Of a stretch of DNA of 64,000 bases, positions 44,595-53,096 are shown piece after piece; the stretch's first letter is position 1; the number at the start of each line of letters is the position of its first letter. Both the position numbers and the translations under genes were made by a program. Source of the DNA: Micropruina glycogenica (GTDB lineage Bacteria > Actinomycetota > Actinomycetes > Propionibacteriales > Propionibacteriaceae); contig NZ_LT985188.1 in NCBI RefSeq assembly GCF_900289045.1, positions 2,294,001-2,358,000 on the forward strand. Direction: 5' to 3'. Below the pieces are notes generated by a model. It searched no databases. It was not told the origin of the DNA and was given only the letters and a program-made list of their open reading frames with translations.

Positions 44595-46832
44595 ATGAAA
44601 AAGTCAATCAAGCTCACCGCCGTGTGCGCCCTCACCACCGGCCTGACCCTGGCCTCCGGGCCTGGAACGGCCACAGCCGGTCCCAGTGACTTCACCGCTG
44701 CGCCGATCTCTGCAAGCCAGGCCAAATCATTGGCCGGCAAGAGTGCACGCAATCAGGAGACGACTCTCAACATGTACTCGGTGATGACGGACCGGTTCGC
44801 CAACGGTGACCCGTCCAACGACACCGGCGGGATCTCCGGCGGACCCCTGCAGCACGGGTTCGACGCGACCAAGAAGCAGTTCTACAACGGCGGCGACATC
44901 AAGGGCCTCACCGAGAAGCTGGACTACATCCAGAGCCTCGGCATGAACGCGATCTGGATCACCCCGCCCTACGAGAACGACCCGGTGCAGATCCTGCCCA
45001 ACTACACCTCGGCGTCCTACCACGGCTATTGGATCACCGGCTTCGACAAGATGGACAAGCATGTCGGCACGCCGGCGGAGGTGAAGGCCTTCATCGCGGC
45101 CGCCCACAAGCGCGGCATGAAGGTCATCTTCGACGTGGTGGCCAACCACACTGCCGACGTGTTCGACTACGCCCAGAAGGAGTACACCTACCGGGGCTCC
45201 GACCAATACCCGTACAAGGACATCAACGGCAACACCTTCGACCCCCACCAGTACGCGGCCAGCAGCACGTTCCCGCAGATGAAGGTCGAGGACATGCCCT
45301 ACACGCCGGTGCTGCGCAGTGCGTCCGACGCCACGAAACGGTCTCCAGCCTTCCTCAACAACCCGCTCAACTATCACAACCGAGGAGACTCCACCTTCAC
45401 CGGCGAGAGCTCGGTGTGGGGCGACTTCATCGGTTTAGACGACGTCTTCACCGAGAAGCCCGAGGTGGTCAAGGGCTTCAAGGACATCTTCAAGGGATAC
45501 GTGAAGAACTACGGGGTCGACGGCTTCCGCATCGACACCTACAAGCACGTCAACATCGAGTTCTGGCAGCAGGTGATGCCCGACGTCGAGAAGTACGCGG
45601 CCTCCGTGGGCAAGAAGAAGTTCTACGTGTTCGGCGAGGTGGCCTCGCCCACGGCGCCGGAGGTGTCGTGGTGGTCGACCAAGGGCAACAGTGGATCCAT
45701 GCTCGACTTCGCCTTCCAGGGTGCGATCCGCAAGACGCTGTCCGAGAACGCCCCAGTCTCGACCCTGGCCGACCTGTTCGCCCAGGACGACATGTACACC
45801 ACGAAGAAGTTCAACGCCTACAACCTCGCCACCTTCGTCAGCAACCACGACATGGGCCGCATCGCGAACATGCTGCGGATCGACACCCCGTCGCAACCCG
45901 ACTGGGCTTTGCTGCGACGGCTGAACGTGGCCAACGCGGTGCTGTTCTTCTCCCGCGGCAACCCCATCGTCTACTACGGCGACGAGCAGGGCTTCGTCGG
46001 TGACGGAAACGACACAGGAGCACGCGAATCACTGTTCGCCAGCCAGGTTCCCGAGTACGCCAAGGAGAAGCTGCTCGGCACCGACCGGACAGGCGCTCAG
46101 GACAACTACAGCACCACGGCGCCGATGTACCGGCAGATCCAACGCCTTGCGTCGGTGGTCAACGCCAACCCGGCCCTCAAGGACGGCGCGCAGGTCACCC
46201 GCTACGTGGACGAGGGCCAGGGCGTGTTTGCCATGAGTCGAACTGACGCCGCCAAAGGCGTCGAGTACGTCGTCGCGGTCAACAACGGCTGGAGCGACAA
46301 GCAGGTGAAGATCCCCACCTACAGCCGCGACATGGCATTCACCCAGCTCTACCCGGCCGGGAGCCAAACCCAGTACACCGACATCGACAAGAAGCTCACC
46401 GTCACCGTCCCCCATATGTCCGTGATCGTTTTCAAAGCGGCCAAGCCGGTCGCGAAGAGCAGCGCCGCACCCTCAATCACCTTGGACGGCATGACGCCCG
46501 GCGCCACCGTCACCGACCGATGGCAGATCAAAGCCCGCACATCAAACCAGGGCGGCAGTAACGACCAGGTCACCTTCGTCGCCAAAGTCGGAAACGCGGC
46601 CTGGACCTCCATCGGCACCGACGACAACCCCAACTGGTCGGTCTGGTTCGACCCGGCGGGCATTCCAGCGGGAACACCCGTCACGTTCCGCGCCATCGTC
46701 TCTGACAACAACGGCCACCGCCGGGTCAGCGATGGTGTCGTCCAAGTGATCGGAAACGACGCCACGATGAATGCCGACAAGGCTCCCGTCGACACGCCGA
46801 AGTCTCTACAGCCAGAGCTCCGCGGCCGCTGA
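44595..46832 (+). CDS. Secreted GH13 alpha-amylase family enzyme
   Basis: 745 residues from ATG 44595 (GGGAAG 44580-44585 region upstream); a GTG at 44586 overlapping the GH31 stop is also possible. Sec signal: MKKSIKLTAVCALTTGLTLA. The four GH13 regions are present: VIFDVVANHT, GFRIDTYKHV (nucleophile Asp), VFGEVAS (Glu) and FVSNHDMGR (Asp). Domain C follows, then an Ig/FN3-like module (~615-715, SAAPSITLDGMTPGATVTDR onward). It hydrolyses starch-like or mixed alpha-glucan outside the cell. With GH27 and GH31 it forms an extracellular glucan-degrading set; no sugar transporter is encoded beside it. A strong terminator follows. Confidence 0.94.
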   Translation: MKKSIKLTAVCALTTGLTLASGPGTATAGPSDFTAAPISASQAKSLAGKSARNQETTLNMYSVMTDRFANGDPSNDTGGISGGPLQHGFDATKKQFYNGGDIKGLTEKLDYIQSLGMNAIWITPPYENDPVQILPNYTSASYHGYWITGFDKMDKHVGTPAEVKAFIAAAHKRGMKVIFDVVANHTADVFDYAQKEYTYRGSDQYPYKDINGNTFDPHQYAASSTFPQMKVEDMPYTPVLRSASDATKRSPAFLNNPLNYHNRGDSTFTGESSVWGDFIGLDDVFTEKPEVVKGFKDIFKGYVKNYGVDGFRIDTYKHVNIEFWQQVMPDVEKYAASVGKKKFYVFGEVASPTAPEVSWWSTKGNSGSMLDFAFQGAIRKTLSENAPVSTLADLFAQDDMYTTKKFNAYNLATFVSNHDMGRIANMLRIDTPSQPDWALLRRLNVANAVLFFSRGNPIVYYGDEQGFVGDGNDTGARESLFASQVPEYAKEKLLGTDRTGAQDNYSTTAPMYRQIQRLASVVNANPALKDGAQVTRYVDEGQGVFAMSRTDAAKGVEYVVAVNNGWSDKQVKIPTYSRDMAFTQLYPAGSQTQYTDIDKKLTVTVPHMSVIVFKAAKPVAKSSAAPSITLDGMTPGATVTDRWQIKARTSNQGGSNDQVTFVAKVGNAAWTSIGTDDNPNWSVWFDPAGIPAGTPVTFRAIVSDNNGHRRVSDGVVQVIGNDATMNADKAPVDTPKSLQPELRGR

Positions 46833-46846
46833 CACAGCGTAAACCG

Positions 46847-46880
46847 TGGCCCGGGTCGTGCACACGACCCGGGCCATTTG
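46847..46880 (+). terminator. Terminator of the glucan locus
   Basis: TGGCCCGGGTCGTG-CA-CACGACCCGGGCCA, perfect 14-base stem, then TTTG, 14 bases after the GH13 stop. Confidence 0.9.
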
Positions 46881-47602
46881 GTACCCGCGTCGGAATGCCG
46901 CACAGCAAGGTCACAATAGGAAAGGTGCGCCCATCGATCGTCGCGCTCAACCCCACCTGTCACCGGTCACTGCGTTTTGATCGTCGCCGCCGCAGCGATC
47001 GAACCGCTTCTTCCCGGCCGGCACGCTGCTGCTGACTCACTAGGTGGCGACCTGGGCGCAGACCGCGTGCGCGCCGTTGCCTGTGACGATGATGGCGACG
47101 CCATTGCCAGCGTAGGTGGGGGTGCCGATGGCCTCGCGCGGTCGGCAACCGCGCAGGTGCAGCCCGGTCTCGACGTGTGGCGTCCTCACCGCAGGTCACG
47201 GGCGCGCTGCGCGTGGTCGAGTTCATGACCGCCGCGCCGGCCGCCAGGGGGGCGTACTACCCCCAGTGAGTACACCGCGTCGGGCCCGGCGACGCGGGAG
47301 CTTCGGCAGCTCGGCGGGGGTGCAACTGTTCGTCGGATTTGAGTTGCAGCGGGACCTGGTGCCGACCGCTCACCGCGACTGGTATGTCCTGTATGTCACG
47401 GCTCTGGCGATGCGCCACCTACCCCGGTGCAGCTGTTGGACGCGCTGGTCCTACCGGCACGCCCTCGCCGCCGGGTTGACCGTTACAGGCTACCCCTTGG
47501 CAGGCAACTGGCGGCGGGCGGCATGTTCGTCTGACATCTCGGTGGGCAGTTCCGCTTCTTTTGAGGCATAAGGCAGCACGCACCACCTACTAGGCTCGCA
47601 CC
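46881..47602. other. Gene-free stretch, right edge of the accessory island
   Basis: About 720 bases with no convincing coding frame. A short minus-strand frame (about 47207-47050) ends AIGTPTYAGNGVAIIVTGNG AHAVCAQVAT (written in two parts) and may be the tail of a lost secreted protein. A plus-strand stretch near 47320-47440 reads VQLFVGFELQRDLVPTAHRD but breaks off. The idsA promoter must lie in the last ~100 bases. Confidence 0.5.
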
Positions 47603-48691
47603 ATGGGCGTTTTCGCTGGAGCCGATCCGCTGGGCGCTCCCTTTCGTGCCGCTGTGGGCGGCGTGCTGGGCGAGTTCGTCGCGGGGCACGCTACCCTGCT
47701 TACCGCTGTGGCCCCCCAGTTGGGCTCGCTGATCGAGTTGGCCCAAGTATTCACCGCCGGCGGCAAACGGTTGCGGCCGGCCTTCTGCTGGTGGGGCTAC
47801 GCCGCCGTCGCCGAGCCGAGCGACCCCGACGCGCTGGTGCGCGCTGCGGCCAGCCTCGACCTGCTGCACGTCTCGGCCCTGGTGCACGACGACGTGATGG
47901 ACGCCTCGGACACCCGACGCGGCTTAGCCGCGGCGCATCGTCAGTTCGAGGCCTGGCACGCCGACGGTGGACTGCTGGGTGATGCACAGGCATTCGGACG
48001 GGCCGGCGCGATTCTGCTCGGCGACCTGCTGCTGGTGTGGTCGATGGAGATGTTCACGGGGTGCGGGCTGCCCGCGGACGCCGTCGCCCGAGCCACCCCC
48101 CTGCTCGACACAATGCGCACCGAGGTCATTTCCGGGCAGTTTCTCGATGTATTCGCCCAGGCCGAGCCGATCGGTGCCGTCGACCTGATGACCCTGGTGC
48201 CGCAGGTGGTCGAGTTCAAGACCTCGCGTTACACGGTGATCCGGCCGCTGCAACTGGGCGCAGCGCTGGCCGGCGGAAGCGATGCCGCGCTGGTCGCCCT
48301 GGGTGCCTACGGGTCGCCGCTGGGGCGGGCGTTCCAGTTTCGCGACGACGTGCTGGGAGTGTTCGGCGAGCCCGAGGTCACCGGCAAGCCGGCCGGCGAC
48401 GACCTGCGCGAGGGCAAGCGCACGGTGCTGGTCGCGCACGCGCTCGAACTGGCCTCCGACACCGCGAAAGAACGGCTGGCCGGACTGTTGGGCAACGCCG
48501 AACTCGACGCCACCGACGTGGCGACCGCCCGCGAGATCATCGTCACCTCGGGCGCGCTCGCGGCCACCGAGCAACGCATCGCCGACGACCTGAACCTGGC
48601 CCTCGCCGCCTTGGACGACGCCCCGCTGCGAGACGAGGCCGTCACCGCGCTGCGCCGGTTGGCTGAACTCTCAACCAGCCGCTCGGCCTGA
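47603..48691 (+). CDS. idsA: Polyprenyl diphosphate synthase
   Basis: 362 residues. First Asp-rich motif HDDVMDASDTRRG and second Asp-rich motif FRDDVLGVFGEPEVTGKPAG, plus GGKRLRP and FKTSRYTVIRP, define a trans-prenyl transferase. The residues before the first motif (LHVSALVHDD) suggest a medium-chain (GGPP or longer) product. The product feeds menaquinone or carrier lipid synthesis. In mycobacteria the equivalent gene sits next to metF and close to pknL and aroG; here metF is 25 kb away. A short upstream region carries the island edge. Confidence 0.93.
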   Translation: MGVFAGADPLGAPFRAAVGGVLGEFVAGHATLLTAVAPQLGSLIELAQVFTAGGKRLRPAFCWWGYAAVAEPSDPDALVRAAASLDLLHVSALVHDDVMDASDTRRGLAAAHRQFEAWHADGGLLGDAQAFGRAGAILLGDLLLVWSMEMFTGCGLPADAVARATPLLDTMRTEVISGQFLDVFAQAEPIGAVDLMTLVPQVVEFKTSRYTVIRPLQLGAALAGGSDAALVALGAYGSPLGRAFQFRDDVLGVFGEPEVTGKPAGDDLREGKRTVLVAHALELASDTAKERLAGLLGNAELDATDVATAREIIVTSGALAATEQRIADDLNLALAALDDAPLRDEAVTALRRLAELSTSRSA

Positions 48692-48740
48692 TCCGTCATC
48701 GGGGACGGTTCTATTTCCTGCTCACAGGCGCAACCGTCAT

Positions 48741-48824
48741 GGAGATCCCGACGTTCGCCCGGGATGACGGACGGCTGCGACGCACGCGGCACTGCCGTCA
48801 TCCCGCGCTTGCCCCGGGATCTCC
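48741..48824. repeat. Long interrupted inverted repeat
   Basis: GGAGATCCCGACGTTCGCCC and GGGATGACGG (48741-48770) are mirrored by CCGTCATCCCGCGCTTGCCC and CGGGATCTCC (48795-48824), 30-base arms with a few mismatches around a 24-base core. It belongs to the same ATCCCGGC...GCCGGGAT style as 6779-6798. A GGGGACGGTTC core lies just before it at ~48702. Confidence 0.75.
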
Positions 48825-48844
48825 AAACGCAAGGCGCGAACGAA

Positions 48845-48896
48845 GGTCTCGACAGGCTCGACCAACGGCAGAGGTCTCGACAAGCTCGACCAGCGG
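48845..48896. repeat. Two tandem GGTCTCGACAAGCTCGACCA repeats
   Basis: Copies at 48845-48868 (GGTCTCGACAGGCTCGACCA) and 48873-48896 (GGTCTCGACAAGCTCGACCA), 28-base period, each followed by a purine-rich CGG. They end five bases before thiE. Confidence 0.8.
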
Positions 48897-48900
48897 CGGA

Positions 48901-49695
48901 TCAGATCTCCGGGTCCGTGTCGACCGGTGTCGTCCCAGGCGAGTCCGCGTCGTCACGGGTGACCCCGAGGGTGCGGAACCGACCCTCTTTGCCCACCGCG
49001 TCGATCGTGAAGGCGTCCATCTCGTCGCCCCAGGCCGCGCGCAGCCGGTCGCCGAAGCTGCCGGCTGCGGCCCCCGGATCGTCCGCGTCGCAGATCGCCC
49101 GGCCCACCGCCACCCGGCGCGCACCGGCGGCGAGCACCTGGTCGAGGTTGGTCAAAGTGATGCCGCCGATCGCGAACCAGGGCTTGGCGCCCTTGGCCTG
49201 CGGGGGCGCCACAGCGGCGGCGTGCCGCACCAGGTCGAGGCCCGGCGGCCGTCCGAACAGCGCCAACCCGCCGAAGCTCGGCCCCACGGTGAAGAAGTCG
49301 ATCTGGTCGTCGGCCACGGCGGCGTCCACGTCTTTGACGGTGTAGCACGAGCGGCCCAGCTTGGCCCACCGGTGCACGTAGCGCCGCGCCTTCTCGGCCT
49401 CGGGACGGCCCTTGGGCAGGTGCAGCACGTCGGCGCCGAACTCGCGGGCCAGTTCGGGGTCGGCGTACACCGACACCAGGCCCTGGCTGCGCAGCGCCGC
49501 GGTGCGCAGCACGTCGAGCGCCGACAGCTTCTCGGTGTCGGACGCCCGGTCGTCGCGCAACTCCACCAGGTCGACCCCGGCGCCCATCACGTCGGCCGCG
49601 AACCCGCCCAGGTCGCCGGTGACCCGCCGGCCGTCGGTGACGCAGCACAGCCGCGCCAGGCGCAATCTGACGTCGATCCCCCGTAGTGCGGTCAC
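48901..49695 (-). CDS. thiE: Thiamine-phosphate synthase
   Basis: 264 residues. The TIM-barrel motifs LCCVTDG, DLVELRDD, DVLHLPKG, DFFTVGPSFGG, PWFAIGGITLTNLDQVLAAG and GARRVAVGRAI fit ThiE. It couples HMP-PP and thiazole phosphate to thiamine phosphate. Some positions are unusual: LPKG stands where GQ(E/D)D is common, so the active site should be checked. An extra C-terminal tail (~230-264) is not typical. No TPP riboswitch was seen in its 160-base upstream region. Confidence 0.82.
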   Translation of the reverse strand: MTALRGIDVRLRLARLCCVTDGRRVTGDLGGFAADVMGAGVDLVELRDDRASDTEKLSALDVLRTAALRSQGLVSVYADPELAREFGADVLHLPKGRPEAEKARRYVHRWAKLGRSCYTVKDVDAAVADDQIDFFTVGPSFGGLALFGRPPGLDLVRHAAAVAPPQAKGAKPWFAIGGITLTNLDQVLAAGARRVAVGRAICDADDPGAAAGSFGDRLRAAWGDEMDAFTIDAVGKEGRFRTLGVTRDDADSPGTTPVDTDPEI

Positions 49696-49855
49696 GCCGG
49701 TCAGCCTAACGCCGGGCCGCGCCGATCACACACCACTTCGCTCGCGACGGCGATCCGGACGACGCCCGGCGGGTCGCCACCGGCCCGACGGCATCGCAGA
49801 CCTAGACTCGCCGCAGGTCTGGACGGCCTGACTTCCCCTTGACTTGTCCGGAGCG

Positions 49856-51838
49856 ATGGTGACGACTGTGAGCACGAGCGACCCCCTGGTGGGGCAGCTT
49901 CTGGACGGCCGATACGCCATCCTGCGCAAGCTGGCCCGGGGTGGCATGGCCACGGTGTACCTGGCCGACGACCAACGGCTCACCCGCACCGTCGCGATCA
50001 AGGTGATGCACGAGGGGCTCGGCGACGACCAGGACTTCATTGGCAAGTTCGACCGCGAGGCCCGCGCCGCCGCCCGGCTTTCGCACCCCAACGTGGTGTC
50101 GGTATTCGACCAGGGGCTGCACCACGGCCGTCCGTACATCGTGATGGAGTACGTCGAGGGCTGCACGCTGCGGCACATGATCACCCGCGAGGGCTCGTTC
50201 AGCCCCGAGCGGGCGCTCGAACTGCTGATTCCGGTGACCAGCGCGGTCGCCGCCGCCCACGAGTCGGGGCTGATCCACCGCGACATCAAGCCCGAGAACG
50301 TGCTGATCAGCGACCGCGGGCAGATCAAGGTCGCCGACTTCGGCCTGGCCCGCGCCATCACCGCGCAGACCGCCACCGCCACCGGCATGCTGATCGGCAC
50401 TGTCAGCTACATCGCCCCTGAACTGGTCACCCACGGCAAGGCCGACCCGCGCTGCGACGTGTACGCGCTGGGCGTGGTGCTGTACGAGATGCTCACCGGC
50501 ACCAAGCCGCACACCGGCGACAACCCGATTCAGGTCGCCTACGCGCACGTGCACAAGGCCATTCCAGCGCCGTCGTCGGCGGTCAAGACGTCGTGGCGCG
50601 AGTCGCGCAACGGCATTCCGCCCTACCTGGACGCGCTCGTCACCAGCGCCGCCGCCCGTCGGCCGGCGGACCGTCCGACCGACGCCCGGGTGCTGCTCGA
50701 CCACCTGCGCCAGGCCCGCGAGGCGCTCGACCGGGGGGTGATGGACGACCCCGTGCTGACCAGCCGCATGCGGCGCACCACCCTCGACCCCGAGCATCAC
50801 ATCACCGAGCCGGTGCCCAGCCTGCGCGAAACCGACGGTGACGATCGCACGCCCACGCTGCGGTTCACCCCGTCGACCCCGATCAGCCCGGGGCTGCCCG
50901 AGATCACCGACGGCATGCCCTACTACGACGGCCCCGTCGAAGCCCCCCGCGCACCGAAGCGTCCGCGGCGCCGCTGGCTGGGGCTGATCGCCGGCCTGAT
51001 CGCCGTGCTGCTGGTGGGGTCGGGGTTGTGGTGGGTGTTCGCCGGCCAGTACCAGGCCACCCCAGCGATGGGTCAGTTGAACCAGGCCCAGGCCAAGGCG
51101 GCCGCCGCGTCGGCCGGGCTGCAGATCGCCTTCGCCAGCGAGTTCTCAGAAGACGTGCCGAGCGGGCTGGTGGTGCGCACCGACCCGGCCTCGGGCGAAC
51201 GCATCGTGCACGGCGGCACGGTCACGGCGTTCGTGTCCAAGGGCCCTGAGCGCTACCCGGTGCCGGCGCTGCGCGGCCTCGACCTGCCCACGGCCACCGA
51301 GAACCTGACCAAGCTGCATCTGGTGGTGGGCACCGTCACGCAGGCCTTCGACGACGACATCGAGGCCGGCAAGGTGGTCAGCAGTTCGGTCGACGAGGGC
51401 ACCCCGCTCAAGCCGGGCACCGCGGTCGACCTGGTGCTCAGCCAAGGGCCGGCACCGGTCACCCTGGCCGACTGGACCAAGAAGTCGGCCAAGGACGCCA
51501 CCAAGGCGCTCAAAGAGCAGGGTCTGGTGGTGAAGACCACCGAACAGAACGACGCCGACGTAGCCAAGGGCGACGTGATCAGCCAGACCCCCGCCGCCGG
51601 CGAGGTGCACCGCGGCGACACCGTCACCCTCGTGGTCAGCAAGGGCCCGGTGATGAAGGTCGTCCCCCGCACCCGCGGGTTGTCGCTCGACCGGGCGCGC
51701 GAGGTGCTCACCAAGGCCGGCTTCAAGGTGCAGGTGAACCGCCTGATCAACTTCGGCTTCGACCTGGTGCAGAGCACCAACCCGGGTGCAGGCAAGAAGG
51801 CCCCCGAGGGCTCGACCATCACCGTCAACCTGGTCTGA
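49856..51838 (+). CDS. pknL: PASTA-domain serine/threonine protein kinase, PknL-like
   Basis: 660 residues from ATG 49856. Kinase domain ~20-275: Gly-loop ARGGMATVY, Lys49 (VAIKVM), catalytic HRDIKPENV, DFGLA and the activation loop TATGMLIGTVSYIAPELVTH. A variable region leads to a membrane segment (LGLIAGLIAVLLVGSGLWWV, ~377-396). Four PASTA repeats follow outside the cell (ATPAMGQLNQAQAKAAAASA, PVPALRGLDLPTATENLTKL, and two more, spaced ~68 residues). PASTA kinases sense muropeptides or lipid II and control cell-wall growth. The setting near idsA and aroG resembles the pknL region of mycobacteria and corynebacteria. Confidence 0.94.
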   Translation: MVTTVSTSDPLVGQLLDGRYAILRKLARGGMATVYLADDQRLTRTVAIKVMHEGLGDDQDFIGKFDREARAAARLSHPNVVSVFDQGLHHGRPYIVMEYVEGCTLRHMITREGSFSPERALELLIPVTSAVAAAHESGLIHRDIKPENVLISDRGQIKVADFGLARAITAQTATATGMLIGTVSYIAPELVTHGKADPRCDVYALGVVLYEMLTGTKPHTGDNPIQVAYAHVHKAIPAPSSAVKTSWRESRNGIPPYLDALVTSAAARRPADRPTDARVLLDHLRQAREALDRGVMDDPVLTSRMRRTTLDPEHHITEPVPSLRETDGDDRTPTLRFTPSTPISPGLPEITDGMPYYDGPVEAPRAPKRPRRRWLGLIAGLIAVLLVGSGLWWVFAGQYQATPAMGQLNQAQAKAAAASAGLQIAFASEFSEDVPSGLVVRTDPASGERIVHGGTVTAFVSKGPERYPVPALRGLDLPTATENLTKLHLVVGTVTQAFDDDIEAGKVVSSSVDEGTPLKPGTAVDLVLSQGPAPVTLADWTKKSAKDATKALKEQGLVVKTTEQNDADVAKGDVISQTPAAGEVHRGDTVTLVVSKGPVMKVVPRTRGLSLDRAREVLTKAGFKVQVNRLINFGFDLVQSTNPGAGKKAPEGSTITVNLV

Positions 51839-51859
51839 CCGCTCGCTACCCTGACGGCT

Positions 51860-53071
51860 GTGAACTCGCTCGTGCAGGTGCTTCTGCTGCTGATCGTCAT
51901 CGGCGGCAGCGTCGGCCTGTTCTTCGTGGTGCGGCGGCAACGCTACCTACGCTCGCTCACCGAGCAGGGCTGGGCGTTCGACAACTCACCCACCCTGGCC
52001 GCCACGTACGGCCTGAACTGTCCCCCGTTCGGGCTCGGCTATGGCCGGCACATCGACGACCTGATCACGGGTCGCACCGCACAGGGTGTCGACTTCGCGG
52101 TGTTCGAGTACGGACGGCTGGGGTACGTGGCCACGCTGGCGCTACCGCGTCCCTTGCCTGAGTTGTACGTGGCGTCCGAGCTTCGCCCGGGCGCGCAGGG
52201 GCTGCAGAAGCCCTTCGGGCCATGGACGGTGACTGCCAAAGACCCGGCGTGGGCAGAGGCGGCCATGGGGGCGATCAGCGGCTCGCTGGGCGCGCTGTCG
52301 TCCCAGTGGCCGGTCGATGTGTCGGTGGACGGCACCCGGCTGGTCGGGCTGGGAGCGCCACGCGAGGCGGTGAAACTGCGGGCCTTTCTGGACGCGCTCG
52401 GGCCGGTGGCTGTGCAGCTTGCCGGGCCGTCACTGTCGGGCTACACCGGTGAGCAGCCGCCCGCCGAGCTGAGCCTCTACAGCCACCCCAGCTGGATCTA
52501 CCGGCCCTCGGACGACCGGTTCTTGAGCCAGGTGGCCCACGACACCGGCGGGTACAGCCACGAGGCCGACGACGTGGTGCTGGCCGAGGTGCACGGGCTG
52601 CGCATGATCGGCCTGACCCACAACTGGAAGACCGACCGCACCGAAACCTCCACCGATTCCGACGGCCGCACCACGACCCGCACGGTCACCGACAACCACA
52701 GCGAGCCCGTGCTGGAGTTTCACCTGCCGTGGCATTTCGGCGATCTGAGCGTGAACTGGAGCGGGTGGGGCGACCGGGTGCGTTTCGAGTCGAGCGACTT
52801 CGACCGGGCCTTCAAGGTGCGCTGCCAGTACCCGAAGTTCGCCTCGGACGTGTTTCACCCGCGGCAGATGGAGTTCATGCTGCGCGCGCAGCCGCTGCCG
52901 TTCTCGATCGATTCGGGCCGGGTACACATCGGGGTGGGCGCCAACGATCCCGCTGTGATGGCCCGCACTGCCGAGTTTCTGGTCGCGTTCTTCGCCGGGG
53001 TGCCCAACTTCGTGTGGGAAGACCTGGGCTTCAAAGAGCCGCCGATCAGTCGCGAGCTGGACGGCTTCTGA
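51860..53071 (+). CDS. Hypothetical single-span protein
   Basis: 403 residues, GTG start 21 bases after the kinase gene. One N-terminal membrane segment (VQVLLLLIVIGGSVGLFFVV) followed by RRQRYLRSL; the rest is soluble and cytoplasmic. Blocks such as WAFDNSPTLAATYGLNCPPF and GVDFAVFEYGR resemble DUF3137-type proteins, but the match is uncertain. Tandem halves are possible: VHIGVGANDPAVMARTAEFL echoes AKDPAWAEAAMGAISGSLGA. Co-directional with the kinase and possibly co-transcribed. Confidence 0.75.
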   Translation: MNSLVQVLLLLIVIGGSVGLFFVVRRQRYLRSLTEQGWAFDNSPTLAATYGLNCPPFGLGYGRHIDDLITGRTAQGVDFAVFEYGRLGYVATLALPRPLPELYVASELRPGAQGLQKPFGPWTVTAKDPAWAEAAMGAISGSLGALSSQWPVDVSVDGTRLVGLGAPREAVKLRAFLDALGPVAVQLAGPSLSGYTGEQPPAELSLYSHPSWIYRPSDDRFLSQVAHDTGGYSHEADDVVLAEVHGLRMIGLTHNWKTDRTETSTDSDGRTTTRTVTDNHSEPVLEFHLPWHFGDLSVNWSGWGDRVRFESSDFDRAFKVRCQYPKFASDVFHPRQMEFMLRAQPLPFSIDSGRVHIGVGANDPAVMARTAEFLVAFFAGVPNFVWEDLGFKEPPISRELDGF

Positions 53072-53096
53072 CGCGACTCGCCGAAACCCTCGCGGG

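Noticed and set aside
46960-47571. Short overlapping open frames on both strands
   Set aside because: Compositionally biased, no ribosome sites, no recognisable motif; treated as gene-free sequence.
49696-49855. TPP riboswitch before thiE
   Set aside because: No conserved CTGAGA or ACCTGA-type blocks on the minus strand in this space.
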